This document shows, piece by piece, positions 46,901-59,037 of a stretch of 64,000 bases of DNA; the stretch's first letter is position 1, and every line of letters begins with the position of its first letter. The notes below the pieces were generated by a model. That model was given only the letters and a program-made list of their open reading frames with translations, had not been told where the DNA came from and ran no database searches. The position numbers and the translations under genes are program-made. The stretch comes from Paragonimus westermani (lineage: Eukaryota > Platyhelminthes > Trematoda > Plagiorchiida > Troglotrematidae): positions 1 through 64,000 of the forward strand of contig QNGE01003802.1 of NCBI GenBank assembly GCA_008508345.1, in the 5' to 3' direction.

Positions 46901-49900
46901 ATTAAGCGATGGATATCGTACAGCAGTTTGTATCTTCCAGGCATGTTATTTAACCACGATTTAAGTCTGAAATACTTGCTCGGTAAATTTTTAATCATCA
47001 GTGCAACAATGTTTTCCCTGTTAACACTACCACTACAAGCATTCACCTTTGTATGCCGATTCTGAGGCGAGTTGACTTATTAACAGGAAGTCTGTGTTTT
47101 TTGGTAGTAACATAAAATCACAAGCATCAGGAATCCACGTTTCTCAACAAATTTTAGTGGAAGCTTCAAAAACAACATTCAAGCATAAATTCAGGATAAT
47201 GTTCTCAGACAGGAGAGTTAACGTGAATATAATGTCGCATATTCTCAAACAAGATATACTCTCACGGGAATCATTAAATTCTGGACGCCTTCCATCAACA
47301 ATAAACCGACCAATCTGTTAACGTGTGTCAAACCGAACTACCTATTGATTTGCGACCAATTTAAACACCTCCAACTCACAGTCTCAGTTGGTTCACTTCA
47401 TTGTGGCCTAGTGAAAGTCCCTGAAGAAAATCGTCAACTTTAGTCCATTAGTGATGAGATAAATTCGTCTGAATGGGTTGTAAAAATTCTTGACGGTTTG
47501 GCCTTTACTGCAAGCGACTTCTAAGTGGTAGGTAGACAATGAGCAATTACACCGTTTCAGTGGAAGAAAATTCCATATTTACAAAAGTGCTGTTCACCGA
47601 AATCTGCAGCGTTATTTGCAATGTAATTTTAATATTAGTACTAAGTGCGCATATTCTTCTTCAACGCATTCATGTATTCTCGGTTACAGATGAAAATAAA
47701 CAATAGCTTGTTTTCATCTAATGTTATCTAGAAAGTACAGAGTGACGAAACCGTACGTAAAAAGATCATTTCACTAGGTGTTCAACATAAATAACATGTG
47801 ACATTATTCATTGTATCTTGACAGCTGAAAATTGATTTTCAGGAATCTCACAAAGTGATACATTGTTTACCAAAGTTATACCATTATCTCGTATCGCTAT
47901 AATACTCTTATATGTCAGTTAGATAACCCAACTGCTCAATTTGTGGACTGGATTGAACAAAATCCCAGGAACTATTCCTTGGCACTCCATATCCACTGTC
48001 CTTAAAAACCGAGGTTTTCTGTCCATTTTGTCTGTAGAATTAGGAAAACCTCAACGTATTATTAGAGGGGGTGCACGCGAGATTTTAGTGAAAACCAGAA
48101 CGCCTTCAGACTCCGCAATGTCGTGTGTGTGCCTTGGTCAATTACTCTCTGCCAACTACCGCACTCGAAACCGACGTAGGCATACACCACTTGACGCCAG
48201 CTAGTGAGTTTCCCATACAACACAAGTGTGACACTCACAGGCACTCACCACCTATCACACCCTCTTCTACTTCACTGTGATTCTGTCCACACAGCATTTA
48301 TTGACCCATTTGAAGTATATCGATTTTCACGCATAATCCACAGAAGCACCATCTGCCTTTCAAGATCCGACGAGAACAATCGAAAACGCAAGCGTAAATA
48401 GTTAAAGTTTTATTAACTACTTAAAGAGATGAAGGGGAGAGGCTGACTTTCCTTCTGGGACTCATAACTGACTCACTGTGTCCGATCTACAGTCTTTTTA
48501 TGGCAATTCTAGACAACGGCTGAGCTACACTAGAGTTCATCTGTGGCGAAAAATGATTGCATTTTAACTGTAGTCCTTCCGTGTACTTCTTTCCCTGAAT
48601 GTATGAAATATTGGTTCATACTACATTGCGTTCTAATCAGAGGTAGTTCCAGTTGTTTCGTCTCTAACTTATGACTGAAATTCATTGCATTTGCTGATGA
48701 ATCTCAGTGTTTTCTACTTTGACTCACAAAAGTTTTAGGTAACAGTGCGTTCTACCATGGCAGGTACTTACTACGATCATGTCTGAGTTAGTGAAAACTA
48801 TTCCATTGTGCACTCAAGGTTTTACAACATAGAGCTTTACTTCAGCAGTTTTTACGATTCTCATAGCAGATCTTCATTCCACTGAAATATTTGATTGTAC
48901 TGCTAAAAATTATTCTTCAAAAACCCCCTTATTTGTCATGTTTGGGCAGATCTATTTGCAACTTATGTCCGAGAATCTCCTAGAACCGCATGCATTAACA
49001 AATTTCCTGATAATAAGCAATAATCTAGTTTCACAAGACGTTTCCGCATTGAAGGCACGTGAAAAGAGATCGGTTCCCTTGTTTCCGGTTGAAGAACATT
49101 CCCTTTTTTTCAAAACTCTTTAAACTGAAACAGTTTCCCTGTCAAAAGCACTGCGTGGGCCTTTGTCTTTGGACAATAATTGTAGCATTAGGTTTTTTGG
49201 CCATGCTTTTTACACGCATCTACATTTTAATTTTGTCGTATGTGAACCTTTCGGCTAACACTCTAAAGGTTCACTATTTGCGTTGATGAGCCTGACTTTG
49301 TCCAAAGATCAACATTACGGTTCTTGACGCAGCTCTATAAAAGAATTTCCATCAAGGGTTCATCCTTTGTTTACTGCCTCCAGTTTTTTCATCTACTCAT
49401 TGGATCCGTTGTTCTACCTACCATCCGAAATAAAAATCGGGAAGCTGTGTCCAAGGGAAAAGTGGTTCAGGAATATTAACAGTAGACAGAAATTAACAGG
49501 TACGATGTGATCAGTCAAAACCATTATCCCAAAGTGGTTTACGCTTTAGTTCAACAATCTTGAAAACCAATTAAAAATCCTAATATGCGGTAGGGTTAGC
49601 ATGAATCACATATTTACAGTAACCAATCAGTACACTGGATTCATTTAGCGTATGAAACGAATGAAGTTCCCTCTCGGAACAATCGATAAATAAACCTAAC
49701 AAAGTTTTGAATGGCCAATTCAAAATGAGTGGTTGCATGAGGCATTTCAAAGTTGCTGAAGCCACAAATTTCTTTCAAATCCTTAACCAAAAACTAATTC
49801 CACAGCTGAACAGGCAGACAGACTAGCAAAAAAAACAATCAGACCTCGTCTCGGCATACAAAAAGCAATCCGTCAAATGAAATAGAGAAAACACTAGTCG

Positions 49901-50565
49901 TCTAATCGTTTCTCATGAACAGCTATTACCTGCATAAGGGCTATTATATAAAACTTGATTCATACATGCACAAAGTGTGCTATGTATAGTGTTCCTACTC
50001 TGTACTAAAAACTCACGAAGACAAAGAATATTCAATGTTCACAGATGATTCTCACAAATCCTGCCACAAGGGTGAAAATCACGGTCAAGATGAACAATAC
50101 TTACAGCTTCAATGAATTTTCTACCCAGAAAAACAATATTGGACAAATTAGGCTGGTTCAGTCTCACTGAAATTGGTCATTGAGTTTCTTAGCTGCATTT
50201 TCCAAACGAAAGTTAAAAACGTAACATCAGCCATACATTTCAGAATAACTGCATTGAGTTTAATGTAACTTCAATCGAAAAAAATGATTGTCTTGCTTGG
50301 AAAGCCTACAATTGTCGAACAGAAAAAGACAACGTTACAAGTGTGTCTTAATAAGCAGCCACCTGGTCTTCCTCAAAGATAAACTGAGTGAAAATGATTT
50401 CGATAATTAAAGTCTCGATGTCCATTAATTAGAATCCGTCAGCTGTATTTATCCTCGTCACTTTGGGACGTTAAGCACCCAAACTAAATGCAGTCTAACT
50501 ATTTCATAATAGACGCAAGAGGAAGCAAATGTGGCCGAAACAAACTAAAATAACGTGATTTTATT

Positions 50566-50612
50566 CCAGCCGAAGCTCAGGGATTTCGCAATTGTATCTT
50601 GTTAGAGTTATC
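50566..50612 (+). repeat. SINE tail fragment (third copy of the 2.4-3.0 kb family)
   Basis: CAGCCGAAGCTCAGGGATTT followed by CGCAATTGTATCTTGTTAG matches the end of the tRNA-like head and the tail of both SINE copies at 2.4-3.0 kb (CCGAAGC, then ATTTCGCAAT.GTG.CT). No A or B box remains upstream, so this is 5'-truncated or its head is decayed. It shows that the tail, not only the tRNA head, is part of a dispersed family. Confidence 0.6.
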
Positions 50613-52585
50613 AGATCTGCCAAGGTACTTGTAAGCAACACAATCTCAACAATCAACAGCGGAATTGTTGAATTGTAACGTGAACTGCTTGAACAACTCT
50701 ACTTGGGCAACCAGGCTCCAAAATTAATTCAGTGAAGTCCCTACGACACAGGAGGGCTTGGTGAGTAATTGGGTCATGGTTCGGCGGCCAGAATGTTTAC
50801 CGCGTTCTGATATGTTGTTGCTCTCGATGATTGGAATTCATCCGAAGCCCACGCCTTTTGAGATTAGGTATTATCCAGATTATGAAATCCGCCGTATGAT
50901 TAATTATAAATACTAATTGACTGCCAAAAAAGTGCAAGTTCTCTATTCCAAGGGTAGATTTGTGGAGGTCTGTCAATTAAAATATGTTATCGTAGTACTT
51001 AAAGGTCAATACGTTCGAAAATGTTACACATCGTTTCGAACAGTGTCTACTTGCTGATCATTAACTAAGAACTGTGATGAATTTTTGGAGAAGGCTATTG
51101 TTTTGATATAGTTTCTGAACTACATCCTAGTTGGTGGTTTGGGACACAGATTGCCCAGTCAATCTCACGAAATCTCTCCACTGATGTTCATTACAATGGG
51201 CCTCACATTACAGTATCATCAATTGGTTCATGTTAACGAGCTTCGAACTAGAACCAGACGTTTTTCAGTAAAACTTTACACGCCCTTTAAGGTATTTATT
51301 AACTGTAGGAAGGCTCTGATTTTATGGCTCAATACAGCATCACGTAAATATACCGCCACATTGGGAGAAAGAATATTGAGAGATAAGTATTTAAAGCCTG
51401 TGGAGAATTTTCCGTATTCCTTATATCATGTTTTCTTTTGGTCAAAACCTCTCATTTTGTGTTGAATGCTTAGAGGTTCTTCATTTAGTAAGATGACTTG
51501 AATATGTCACTGGGAACAGTTTGTGTCACGTTCGTTGCTTCTACTGTAGAACGTCTGCACCAATTTTACTGCGGCTGTTTTACAGTTCAGGTTGAGAAGA
51601 ACATGGTGTATATTTTCCCCTCTCAGAACGTCCGTTATACGTTTGGTACAAGATTGTTAGTGCATATCATTCCGTTTACTTAAATGATGAATAATCTCAG
51701 GGAAGTGCTAACTGGTACAATTCCTTGGAAAATCCTACGTGAATCTTCTTTCCTCTTTGCTGGTCTTTAAGTGTTTTGCTCATCCATGACCCTGGAACCC
51801 CCTGATTCACTCAACTCTCCTACGTACGTTCCATACACGGACTCGCACATATTCATGCTGTAGTTGTTCACCTCGGGCAGAAACTGAAATCCCTGTGTTC
51901 TGACCACTCTGAAATAAGGTTGGAAGCACTCGATCTTTTTCAGTACAACCAACATTGTATATAAGTTGTTTCCATCTTACCGTTTTGATCAGTGGCTAGT
52001 CGAGTTAACCGAATTATTAAAACTAAAAGTGGTCATACACGATTTTATTGTATTCATCGTTGATTTTGGAAAGTAGATTTTATTTAAGGAAACCAAACGC
52101 GATCTGTGTTTTCTTTTGTTAAACAATTTAACCGAACGCTCCACTTGAAAATATTGGAATATTTGTGTAAATATGATTTATTATCAAGACCCTATAAGAG
52201 TATTAGCATAAGCCAGTGATACTCGGCATCTAAGACAGTTTCTTGTAAAGGAAGATCTGCGGATGAACATGAAAGACTGAATAAGGCATTTTGTATCAAC
52301 AAAAATTCAAACAATTTTAATTCATCGGAGATGGTCAGATCATATTTTTGTTGCACTCATTGTTCCCAAGACGGCAATAAAACCTCAAATTTTTTGAAAG
52401 AGTGAACAAATAGTGAACCGAAAAATGTGCACCTGATAGCAAGATAAAATTTGTCAACATCAGGCCCCTGTGGATGAAATACACATATAGCTAGATGGAA
52501 ATTCAGACTGTGTAATTGCTGACGATGTAAAAAGCAGTGGCGTGCAAGTTGATAATTGCAAAATATACATAAAAACGGATTCCCA

Positions 52586-52650
52586 GCTGCTCACGTGGCT
52601 TAATCAGTAAGGTATAAATTGTGGTAATTCAAGAAACGTTTAAGCCTGTG
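52586..52650 (+). repeat. Weak tRNA-like motif
   Basis: TGGCTTAATCAGTAAGG (52596-52612) resembles an A box with an inserted base, and GGTAATTCAAGAAAC (52623-52637) resembles a B box, but the two are only about 30 bases apart. At best a deleted SINE head. Confidence 0.2.
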
Positions 52651-53079
52651 TGGATGTTAAAATATCGAGCTTTGCCAATTCTGTTGTAAAAATCGTCAAT
52701 AAACACATGGCGTTTTCATCAACTTTAAAAGGATGTCTCCCGTTTTTGCAGGTATATAATACTCAGTGCAACAACATACTTGAAAGCCGACAGTAATAGC
52801 ATCTTAAAAAATGGACGCGTAACCCAAGTGAATCATACATACTTTTGAAACGTCGTATATCCTGCCTTGCTTTCGAGTCCCGGTCAAAATCAATGAGTGT
52901 CATGGTAAGGTTTTTGCTTCAAAACAAATGGCCGGTTATTTTGAGGCATATGTCAAAAGATGTTAACATTAGGTTTGCTCTCTGTAGTCCCGAACGCAAA
53001 ACATTAGAGTACGCAGGACATATGAATAGCGACGACAGAAACAGTCAACGATTGGTTTTACATGAAACAAAGACTGCTG

Positions 53080-53304
53080 TCAGTTCCAGGACAAAAAATC
53101 CGCTTGAGTTAACAGTTCGTCTACATATAGAGCCGAACGGCGTGTACTGATTAACACTACTTCGGTGGAAGCGAGCAATTTTCGATTCCGACTATGCACT
53201 AATACTTTTAACCATTTCGCAGGGTCAATCAAGTGATCCGTCCCCATAGTGTGCTTTGCAGCGGTGGTACCATTGTCTGCTGCGTAATCGTGCGCAACAA
53301 TCAC
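53080..53304 (-). pseudogene. PLE GIY-YIG endonuclease distal half, copy E
   Basis: A 74-codon minus-strand frame contains AAKHTMGTDHLIDPAKWLKVL, RNRKLLASTEVVLIS and a C-terminal RRSALYVDELLTQADFLSWN. The last corresponds to Pro-Thr-Leu-Cys-Val-Gln-Lys...Leu-x-Leu-Pro-Trp-Asn, so the natural end of the protein is present with substitutions (Cys to Tyr, Pro to Ser). The N-terminal Tyr-Gly half of the nuclease between 53305 and 53640 is not legible and may be deleted or scrambled. Confidence 0.75.
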
Positions 53305-53644
53305 TTATTCAAATGTCCAGCCATTACTGTCATAGGCACAGATCTGTTCCGTCACCGCAACTGCAAGCGGACTGATAGCTTACATGTGAGACAACATTTC
53401 TGCAGGTAACGGCTGCGAATTAGCTAGCTGACATTCTTAGTTGCAAGCAACAGCCACAATTCAGCCAAGGGGTATGTACGAGTTAAAGCAGACTGTAATA
53501 TTTCACTTACGTCAGTTGTGATATGGTCGCTTTTGAAGGGCAGATTCCAAAAGATATACTATCTATAAACCGTACTCATGGCAATTTTCGGCAATCTTTT
53601 CTGGCTGTGAATCTCAATAAACTTCCGAAGATATCAATTTGCGA

Positions 53645-54540
53645 TCAGCACCTTTTTAGATCTCTCCTGTTCTGGCTGCAAACAGTCATCGATGCAGCCC
53701 TTCCGGGCTTTATGAAACAGGGTTCGCACCAAGCCTTGATTGTAAATAATTGGCGCACAAGAACTGGACTGCGATTACTAAAAGCCTCAAGTGACTTTGC
53801 GACGAAATGAGTGATTGGAGTATCTAAAAAAGACAAATTGTTGTTTGTTTCCACTTATGAGGAAGAGAAATGTTAGGATGAATGGAATAAAGTATTTTTA
53901 GCAGTAAAACAAAATGTATGTTGATGGTAATAATCTACATGCCGCTTATAAAGGCTGGCACCATCCGCAGCATCAGATCATTTTAATACAGTCACTTGTG
54001 AAAATTTATCTGCAAGTGATGGGCCCAATGGATTACCCACTGCTCCATCACCAACATTTTATAAAATGATCCCCCAAAATCAGAACGGATATTCCCTGCA
54101 CACAAAAGTTTCTTGAGGTGATCATCCGGGAGTTAAAGAGGTCGATTTTGATGGGAACCAAACTCTCAGAAAATATCCTTCTTTTGGAGGAGAACGTTTG
54201 TCAATAAAGAGTCCAAAACGATCAAATGCATCTTGTGCGAAGTATTGAATTAAGCCTTACTGGGTACTGTTTTTGATGGTTTGCCAAGCACATGTTCAAG
54301 TCCACTGTTCTCTAGGATGGTCATAGTGGTGTTCTAAGGGAGCATTTGCAAAGATTATGGTCAATCTGACCTGAATGCAGCTAATACTATGGAACAGTAG
54401 AGTAGCTGATACAGTTGACATCAACGGCGTGCAGACTAGCCAGTTATGGCGGTTGAGGACAAGCGATCAATGCGCCGGCTCCTAGCAAAGACCTATTCAG
54501 ATCCACCACACAACATAACAAGTCCACTTTGGTAAGAACA
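53645..54540 (-). pseudogene. Broken PLE reverse transcriptase, copy E
   Basis: The palm motif A region (Leu-Leu-Thr-Asn-Val), the Gly-Asn-Pro-Leu-Gly-Pro-Ser-Leu-Ala-Asp motif and a decayed catalytic site are visible in order. At the catalytic site Tyr-Lys-Arg-His-Val-Asp-Tyr stands for Tyr-x-Arg-Tyr-Val-Asp-Asp; the first Asp is kept and the second is Tyr, which would abolish activity. The Leu-Pro-Phe-Leu-Asp block is LSFLDTPIT, in a 69-codon frame 53645-53854. A frame change then gives the textbook thumb string GLVRTLFHKAR. A deletion of about 10-15 residues seems to lie between the Leu-Asp block and the thumb, since the Thr-Trp-Thr-Gly-Gln-Tyr segment is only partly readable. Confidence 0.82.
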
Positions 54541-55580
54541 GCGTAGAGTGACTTTTGTTGGGAGATTTATACGGAAAGCTTAGGTCAGGCCTGTTGACGG
54601 AAAACATCTATTAATAAGAAAAACCCCACTAATAAGATATGAATTATGAAAGTTAACTAGAGTCCTATTAATTCTGAAACAAAAGAGTGAACGAATTGGA
54701 GTAGTTTTTACCGGTATGCATTGAGTTATGAAGAAAACTGGAGGTTAAAGAACTAAAACCACTACAGCAGAATGATCTTGTCAACAAACGAAGAGAGATC
54801 TAAAGGCTGTTAGAGTGTATGATCGGTATGCAGGAAAAGTGTTTGATTTTTGAAGTAAGAGTTAGAAAAAGCTTTTTAGTTCGAATGAAGTCAGATAGAT
54901 TAAGCAAATGGTTGGGTGGGAGATTTGTTCACGTTTATCTTGTTGCATGTAAAAAACGCTTGGGAAAGTTGGCCTCCTTAAATTAAAACAATATAAAGGA
55001 TATGATTCAACCGCCTACACTTCACAGCTGGCCCCATTTTATCAGTTGAATGGTTTTCATTCACCGATGTACCCAGCAAAGTACCACATGGTAACATTGC
55101 CTCAGCTGTTAGCGCCGATATATCACTTGCTTACCAAGCACTTTAATTCACGGTCACAGACTAGTCACACACGGACCTGTCTGTAGTTACCCGAACCCCG
55201 TGATCCGAGATCACAACTAACACCACGGTAAGTTCTCCTAGTTATTCTAAGCTACCCTTGGGACAGCTGTTTTAGAGTTCGTGCTGTACATCGTACCCGA
55301 TGGTGTGTCGACGTGGTTGCCTTGCGAACTTCCTCACAATTCTAGGAATAGTGTGAATCATAACATGTCGCACGTATAGAAAATCTAAGTCGTTAAGATG
55401 AGAGTTTTCATAGATAGTGCACGTTTTTCAGCCATCTAAGAACACAGGTGATCCAGCAACTTAACTTCTATCTTCAGCTAATCAATAACACTGCCCTTTC
55501 TTTCATTAATTCTGGTAAATTTCAATTCAAATGCAGTCTCATTCCGGATAGTCTTTGGAACACGGTTTGCACAATTTTAA

Positions 55581-55904
55581 TCAAATTATCAAAGACAGCT
55601 GTGGTCATGGCATCTTGTTGCTGTAGGCAAATTAATCAAGTTGTGTAAAACCAAATTTTCTTGGAAACATCTTATTCGTTTCCTAGTAAGTAGCGTAGAA
55701 GCTGGTCTTCAATCAAGTTCATCGTGTGTATTAGCTACGGAAGAACAGAAACATAGTTGGTGGAAGATAACGTCATATGAGCATTTGATGAAAGCAAATG
55801 CAATAAATCCTAATGATAAATTTGATCGCGATATTTCAACCTCCGCCTCCTATGCTATCAATAAATTGATGTGTGAAACAAATTATTGGATAAGCCAGGT
55901 GTGA
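55581..55904 (+). other. Splice-bounded open frame, candidate exon of unknown protein
   Basis: A 107-codon open frame holds a hydrophilic, varied sequence that reads like ordinary protein (for example ATEEQKHSWWKITSYEHLMK and NPNDKFDRDISTSASYAINK). A possible acceptor (TTGTTGCTGTAG, ending at 55626) and a possible donor (CAG|GTGTGA after 55898) would give a 272-base exon, 55627-55898. No family is recognised. The length alone is within chance, and the adjoining upstream frame 55448-55648 is in a different phase. I give it as the best host-exon candidate in the window, not as a gene call. Confidence 0.18.
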
Positions 55905-56487
55905 AATAATTTTTCGTTTCCAACCAACGAAATCTATTTGACCGTCTGAGTTTACGTCCGCCCATTTACTTCTTAACTTGTCAACAAAGTCAAAAAGACA
56001 ATATTTTTCAATGTTGACTATATCAGTACCTTTATCGCAAATATTCACCGGAAACTTTCTAGCCTACTGTTAATTATATGCCAACCTTTTGCCTGTTCTA
56101 TTAATCTAAGCTCTCATCAGCTACATTCTTCTAAATGGCCATAAATTTGAAGAGAATTGCTCGCAACAAATCATCCGATGGAAAGAAGGATATTGATAAT
56201 TAACGGCAGTAACATAATTTAGCTGGAAGGAAACGTGGTAACTGCAACCTAAAGATATTGCCGATTGTTGACATTTGAAAGAAAAAAATTCATCCCTAAA
56301 ACATTAGTAAAACTCGTGCGAAACTCACGGTAGATTTTTTAAACCTGTGAACTTTTGCTGCTATATACCAAAAGCAAATTGATTAATACCAGTCCTGTAA
56401 TTCTCATGCAACATTGAGGGTACAGTGACCGTTCACAACGCTCAATAAGAGATATTGAAATTCACGGTTAGGCTGAAAGGGTAAAAC

Positions 56488-56556
56488 TTACTTCTCAAAC
56501 TGTAACAGTCGGAACAGCTCTGTCTGCCGGGCATCTAATTACCACGCTACTCACCA
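56488..56556 (-). repeat. Possible decayed tRNA-like SINE head
   Basis: On the minus strand GGTGAGTAGCGTGGTAATTA (near 56535-56554) resembles a tRNA D-arm with a gapped A box, and CAGTTTGAGAAG (56491-56502) lies at B-box distance. Both boxes have several mismatches. It would be a different SINE or tRNA source from the 2.4-3.0 kb pair. Confidence 0.28.
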
Positions 56557-57146
56557 TATTATAGCATTATTGAAGTGTAAAGGGAGAGTTGTAAATCCAG
56601 TCACTACAGCCGAGGGTAGGGCGTATTTTCAGAACAAATTGCAGGCAAACGGAGGTTTGGTATATCGGTTACAGTTCACCCTTAACGTAGAAGCTTTGAC
56701 AAACCTTAAGAACCAGTTACAAAATTTGGTGGTATTTAAATCAGAGTAAACCAACACATTTAAACAGAGCATGAGGTCATGAATCAAACAGTATACACTA
56801 GGATCGGATTGCTAATCACAGATGATTGAAGGTTTGTCAGATAAGCCGTTCAAAGAGTCCACGGTTTTTGTGGGTAAGTAGGTAGGGGGCTCATCTCGAT
56901 CTGTGAACGTTGCCGTTTCATCTAGTCATCGTTGCGTCAGTTGGATCAACCCAAGACCGGTCTCCGTGTGCCACACATTTCGCCCCGTTGTTTCTATTCA
57001 CAACGCACGTGGCCTTCACAATTTTGGCGGCTGGCACAAGTAAGTACTACCGCGTGGTACTTTCTTGAGGGCCTCCTTAGAACGCAAGCACTGAACTCGG
57101 GCACCAGTCTTGCTTGAACCCCTCAATAGTACATACTGTTGCCAAG

Positions 57147-57215
57147 GCCCGGATTCGAGCTCAAAACATCCTTTCACAACGCAACCGTATTAACAATGTA
57201 CCAACCTCTTCACAG
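57147..57215 (-). repeat. tRNA-like SINE head with good B box
   Basis: The minus strand reads AGCTCGAATCC (57151-57161), 9 of 11 bases of the B box, ending in GAATCCGGGCC like a tRNA T-arm and acceptor stem. Upstream, GAAGAGGTTGGTACATTG may be a mutated A-box region at the right distance. It is probably a decayed tRNA-derived SINE; a functional tRNA is unlikely because no paired acceptor stem is visible. Confidence 0.35.
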
Positions 57216-59000
57216 TAGGCAAATCCAACTTACCGTATGAAAACTTTCTGCCATATGTTGTGGATAGTGCCGGATTTTCTGATAGCCCCAACAGAACTCA
57301 CAATAACCGTCCTGCTGAATTCAGTGACCAGAACTTCTCTTCAGACTAGAATGAGGTAAATCACTGCAGTTTTCCAGCTGTAGTGTGATTTATGACAGTT
57401 TTCAGATTGGTTAGCTGATATCAACTCTGTCAACTCCCTTCGGAAAACCTTCAACACAATTGTTGCTTACGTTCGAGCTCATTACTTCATGTTACGGCTA
57501 CCGTTTCACGAGTTGGTTGTCAGCTGTGAGACACTGTTTGCACTGTTGACCGAACAATGAAAGCCAAATCCAGTGCATCTCATTGAAAGAGGTTGACTGA
57601 AAGTGTACGTGTACATGAGATATGGGATCAACTGCAAGGTGCGTCTGGTTTATAACGGAAATAACTGATGCAAAACTGTTTGACTCCATTGCTTAGTTCT
57701 CGTTTTAAAGATTATTCAATCGCTTCCACTACGAACTGTACACATGTTGAACACTTCGTGACCATTACAACGGGCGTCAAGTTGTTCAAATTTGGCACAT
57801 TCTTTGGACACACTATGGAAACGCGCATTCTGATCGCATGGAGTAATACAGAATACAGAATTGTTCTGCTAACATTTCAGAAAATAAGGCCCGGTGTTCG
57901 CACACACACCGCTATTAAGAAACAAGTTGGTTAGTTGAATTTGAGCTGGCAAAAATCACAAGGGCCCCAGTAAATGATGAACGTGCAATCTTAGTTAAGA
58001 TGCCAAAAATATGTTGTGAACATAACAGACAGCAATAATGGTAAATAAATCTACCAGTTTTCCAACTCGGTCCAATCGCCATGATTGAGAAATCTGCAGT
58101 GAAATTCATTAAACGCTACATGAACAACTTATCCGGTCTGGCTGCAGTTGACAATTCTGAAACGGTTTGCTCCTTTTCCTGGTCATTGTTGAGTACTGAA
58201 GCTCCAAAAAGGAAGACAGCTGAATCGACTTGAGGTGAAATCAACTAGTCAAGGGTCAAAACAAGGCCTGGACAGAACGTGAACCAGAGCTTAATTCCTG
58301 GTCAAAGCAAGGCTGAAAGCTGTTTGTGCATTCACAACTATTAAGTTTATGGTCTATGTTGCTCTTTTTTGAAAGAAGCTGACTGAAACTTTTCACCCAG
58401 TGTAAAAGCTCCAAGTGATGATGTGATAATTAACATGCGTTGCACCACCACTGACGAATTTGTATATAGAAACCATGGGTTGCTAACAGGTAGTAGACTT
58501 CTAAACCGAATAAAACACAAAAGACCTATTGTGAAGAAGGTCCCCAGTTCCGCGGATTGTGAGGTGAATATTGATTACCATCTATGATGCTTCAACCAGG
58601 GAGTAAATACTAGTGTATGGTTGAGTTGATAAAAGTGGATGCTCTCTTGCATCATCCCTAATTTAAATAGCCGGTGTCGCAGAGATGCGACAATTTTTTT
58701 CCTGGTAAGTAGGCAGTTCGTTTTCACTGGTTTTTTTACCATATCTGTACGTTGTCACACTAACTGGTGTTTAGTCACCGGGAAGCCAAAGTTTTTCACC
58801 AGTGACACAATCAGCGTGGTTTTACTGTCTGCCCACAAACTAATGCCACTCAGATTGGTAGACTAAATTGCCAGTGTACCTCAAATCAAATGTGTCCAAT
58901 TGTTTGAACAGAATAAAGCGGTCGTGCTCGACGTGAGGTCAGCGGTAGGTTTGTCAGCGCGGCTGCCCCGTGGAAAGTGGATTGCACATATTTGTCGTGA

Positions 59001-59037
59001 TAAAATTATAATTATAATTATTATTATTAATATTAAA
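59001..59037. repeat. AT-rich imperfect trinucleotide repeat
   Basis: A run made only of A and T, mostly ATT/TAA units, interrupted. It follows a G+C-richer stretch (GTCAGCGCGGCTGCCCCGTGG, about 58957-58977) and could be a microsatellite or the A-rich tail of an old retroposon. Confidence 0.7.

Larger units (their letters stand above)
41281..53079. other. Unassigned stretch between PLE copies D and E
   Basis: About 11.8 kb. Open frames of 60-108 codons occur on both strands (for example 42266-42532, 45203-45601, 46303-46547, 46831-47321, 47941-48401, 51139-51465 plus) but none shows a family signature, and plus and minus frames often overlap. A SINE tail lies at 50566-50612, a weak tRNA-like motif near 52596, and a possible Ty3/gypsy piece at 43.47-43.97 kb. 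No RNA gene or tandem array was seen. Confidence 0.4.
53080..54540 (-). mobile_element. Penelope-like retroelement relic, copy E
   Basis: About 1.46 kb on the minus strand preserves PLE order: PLMSTVSATL (about 54400-54430; Pro-Ile-Val-Ser-Thr...Ala-Thr-Tyr), DSLLTNVLLQ (about 54186-54215; Ser-Leu-Phe-Thr-Asn-Val-Pro-Leu), LLCAGNIRSDFGGSFYKML (about 54045-54105), GDGAVGNPLGPSLADKF (54002-54051), LYKRHVDYY (about 53938-53965), NNNLSFLDTPIT (about 53815-53850), GLVRTLFHKAR (about 53704-53737) and a GIY-YIG distal half ending near 53080. Several frame changes and stops separate them. Of all copies it keeps the best Gly-Asn-Pro-Leu-Gly-Pro-Ser-Leu-Ala-Asp motif. The 5' part above 54540 is not recognisable. 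The copy is inactive. Confidence 0.85.

Noticed and set aside
48204..48401. Plus-strand frame with SVHTAFIDPFE, like the C-terminus of a gypsy integrase
   Set aside because: The preceding integrase core was not found in any frame, and the similarity is about six residues.
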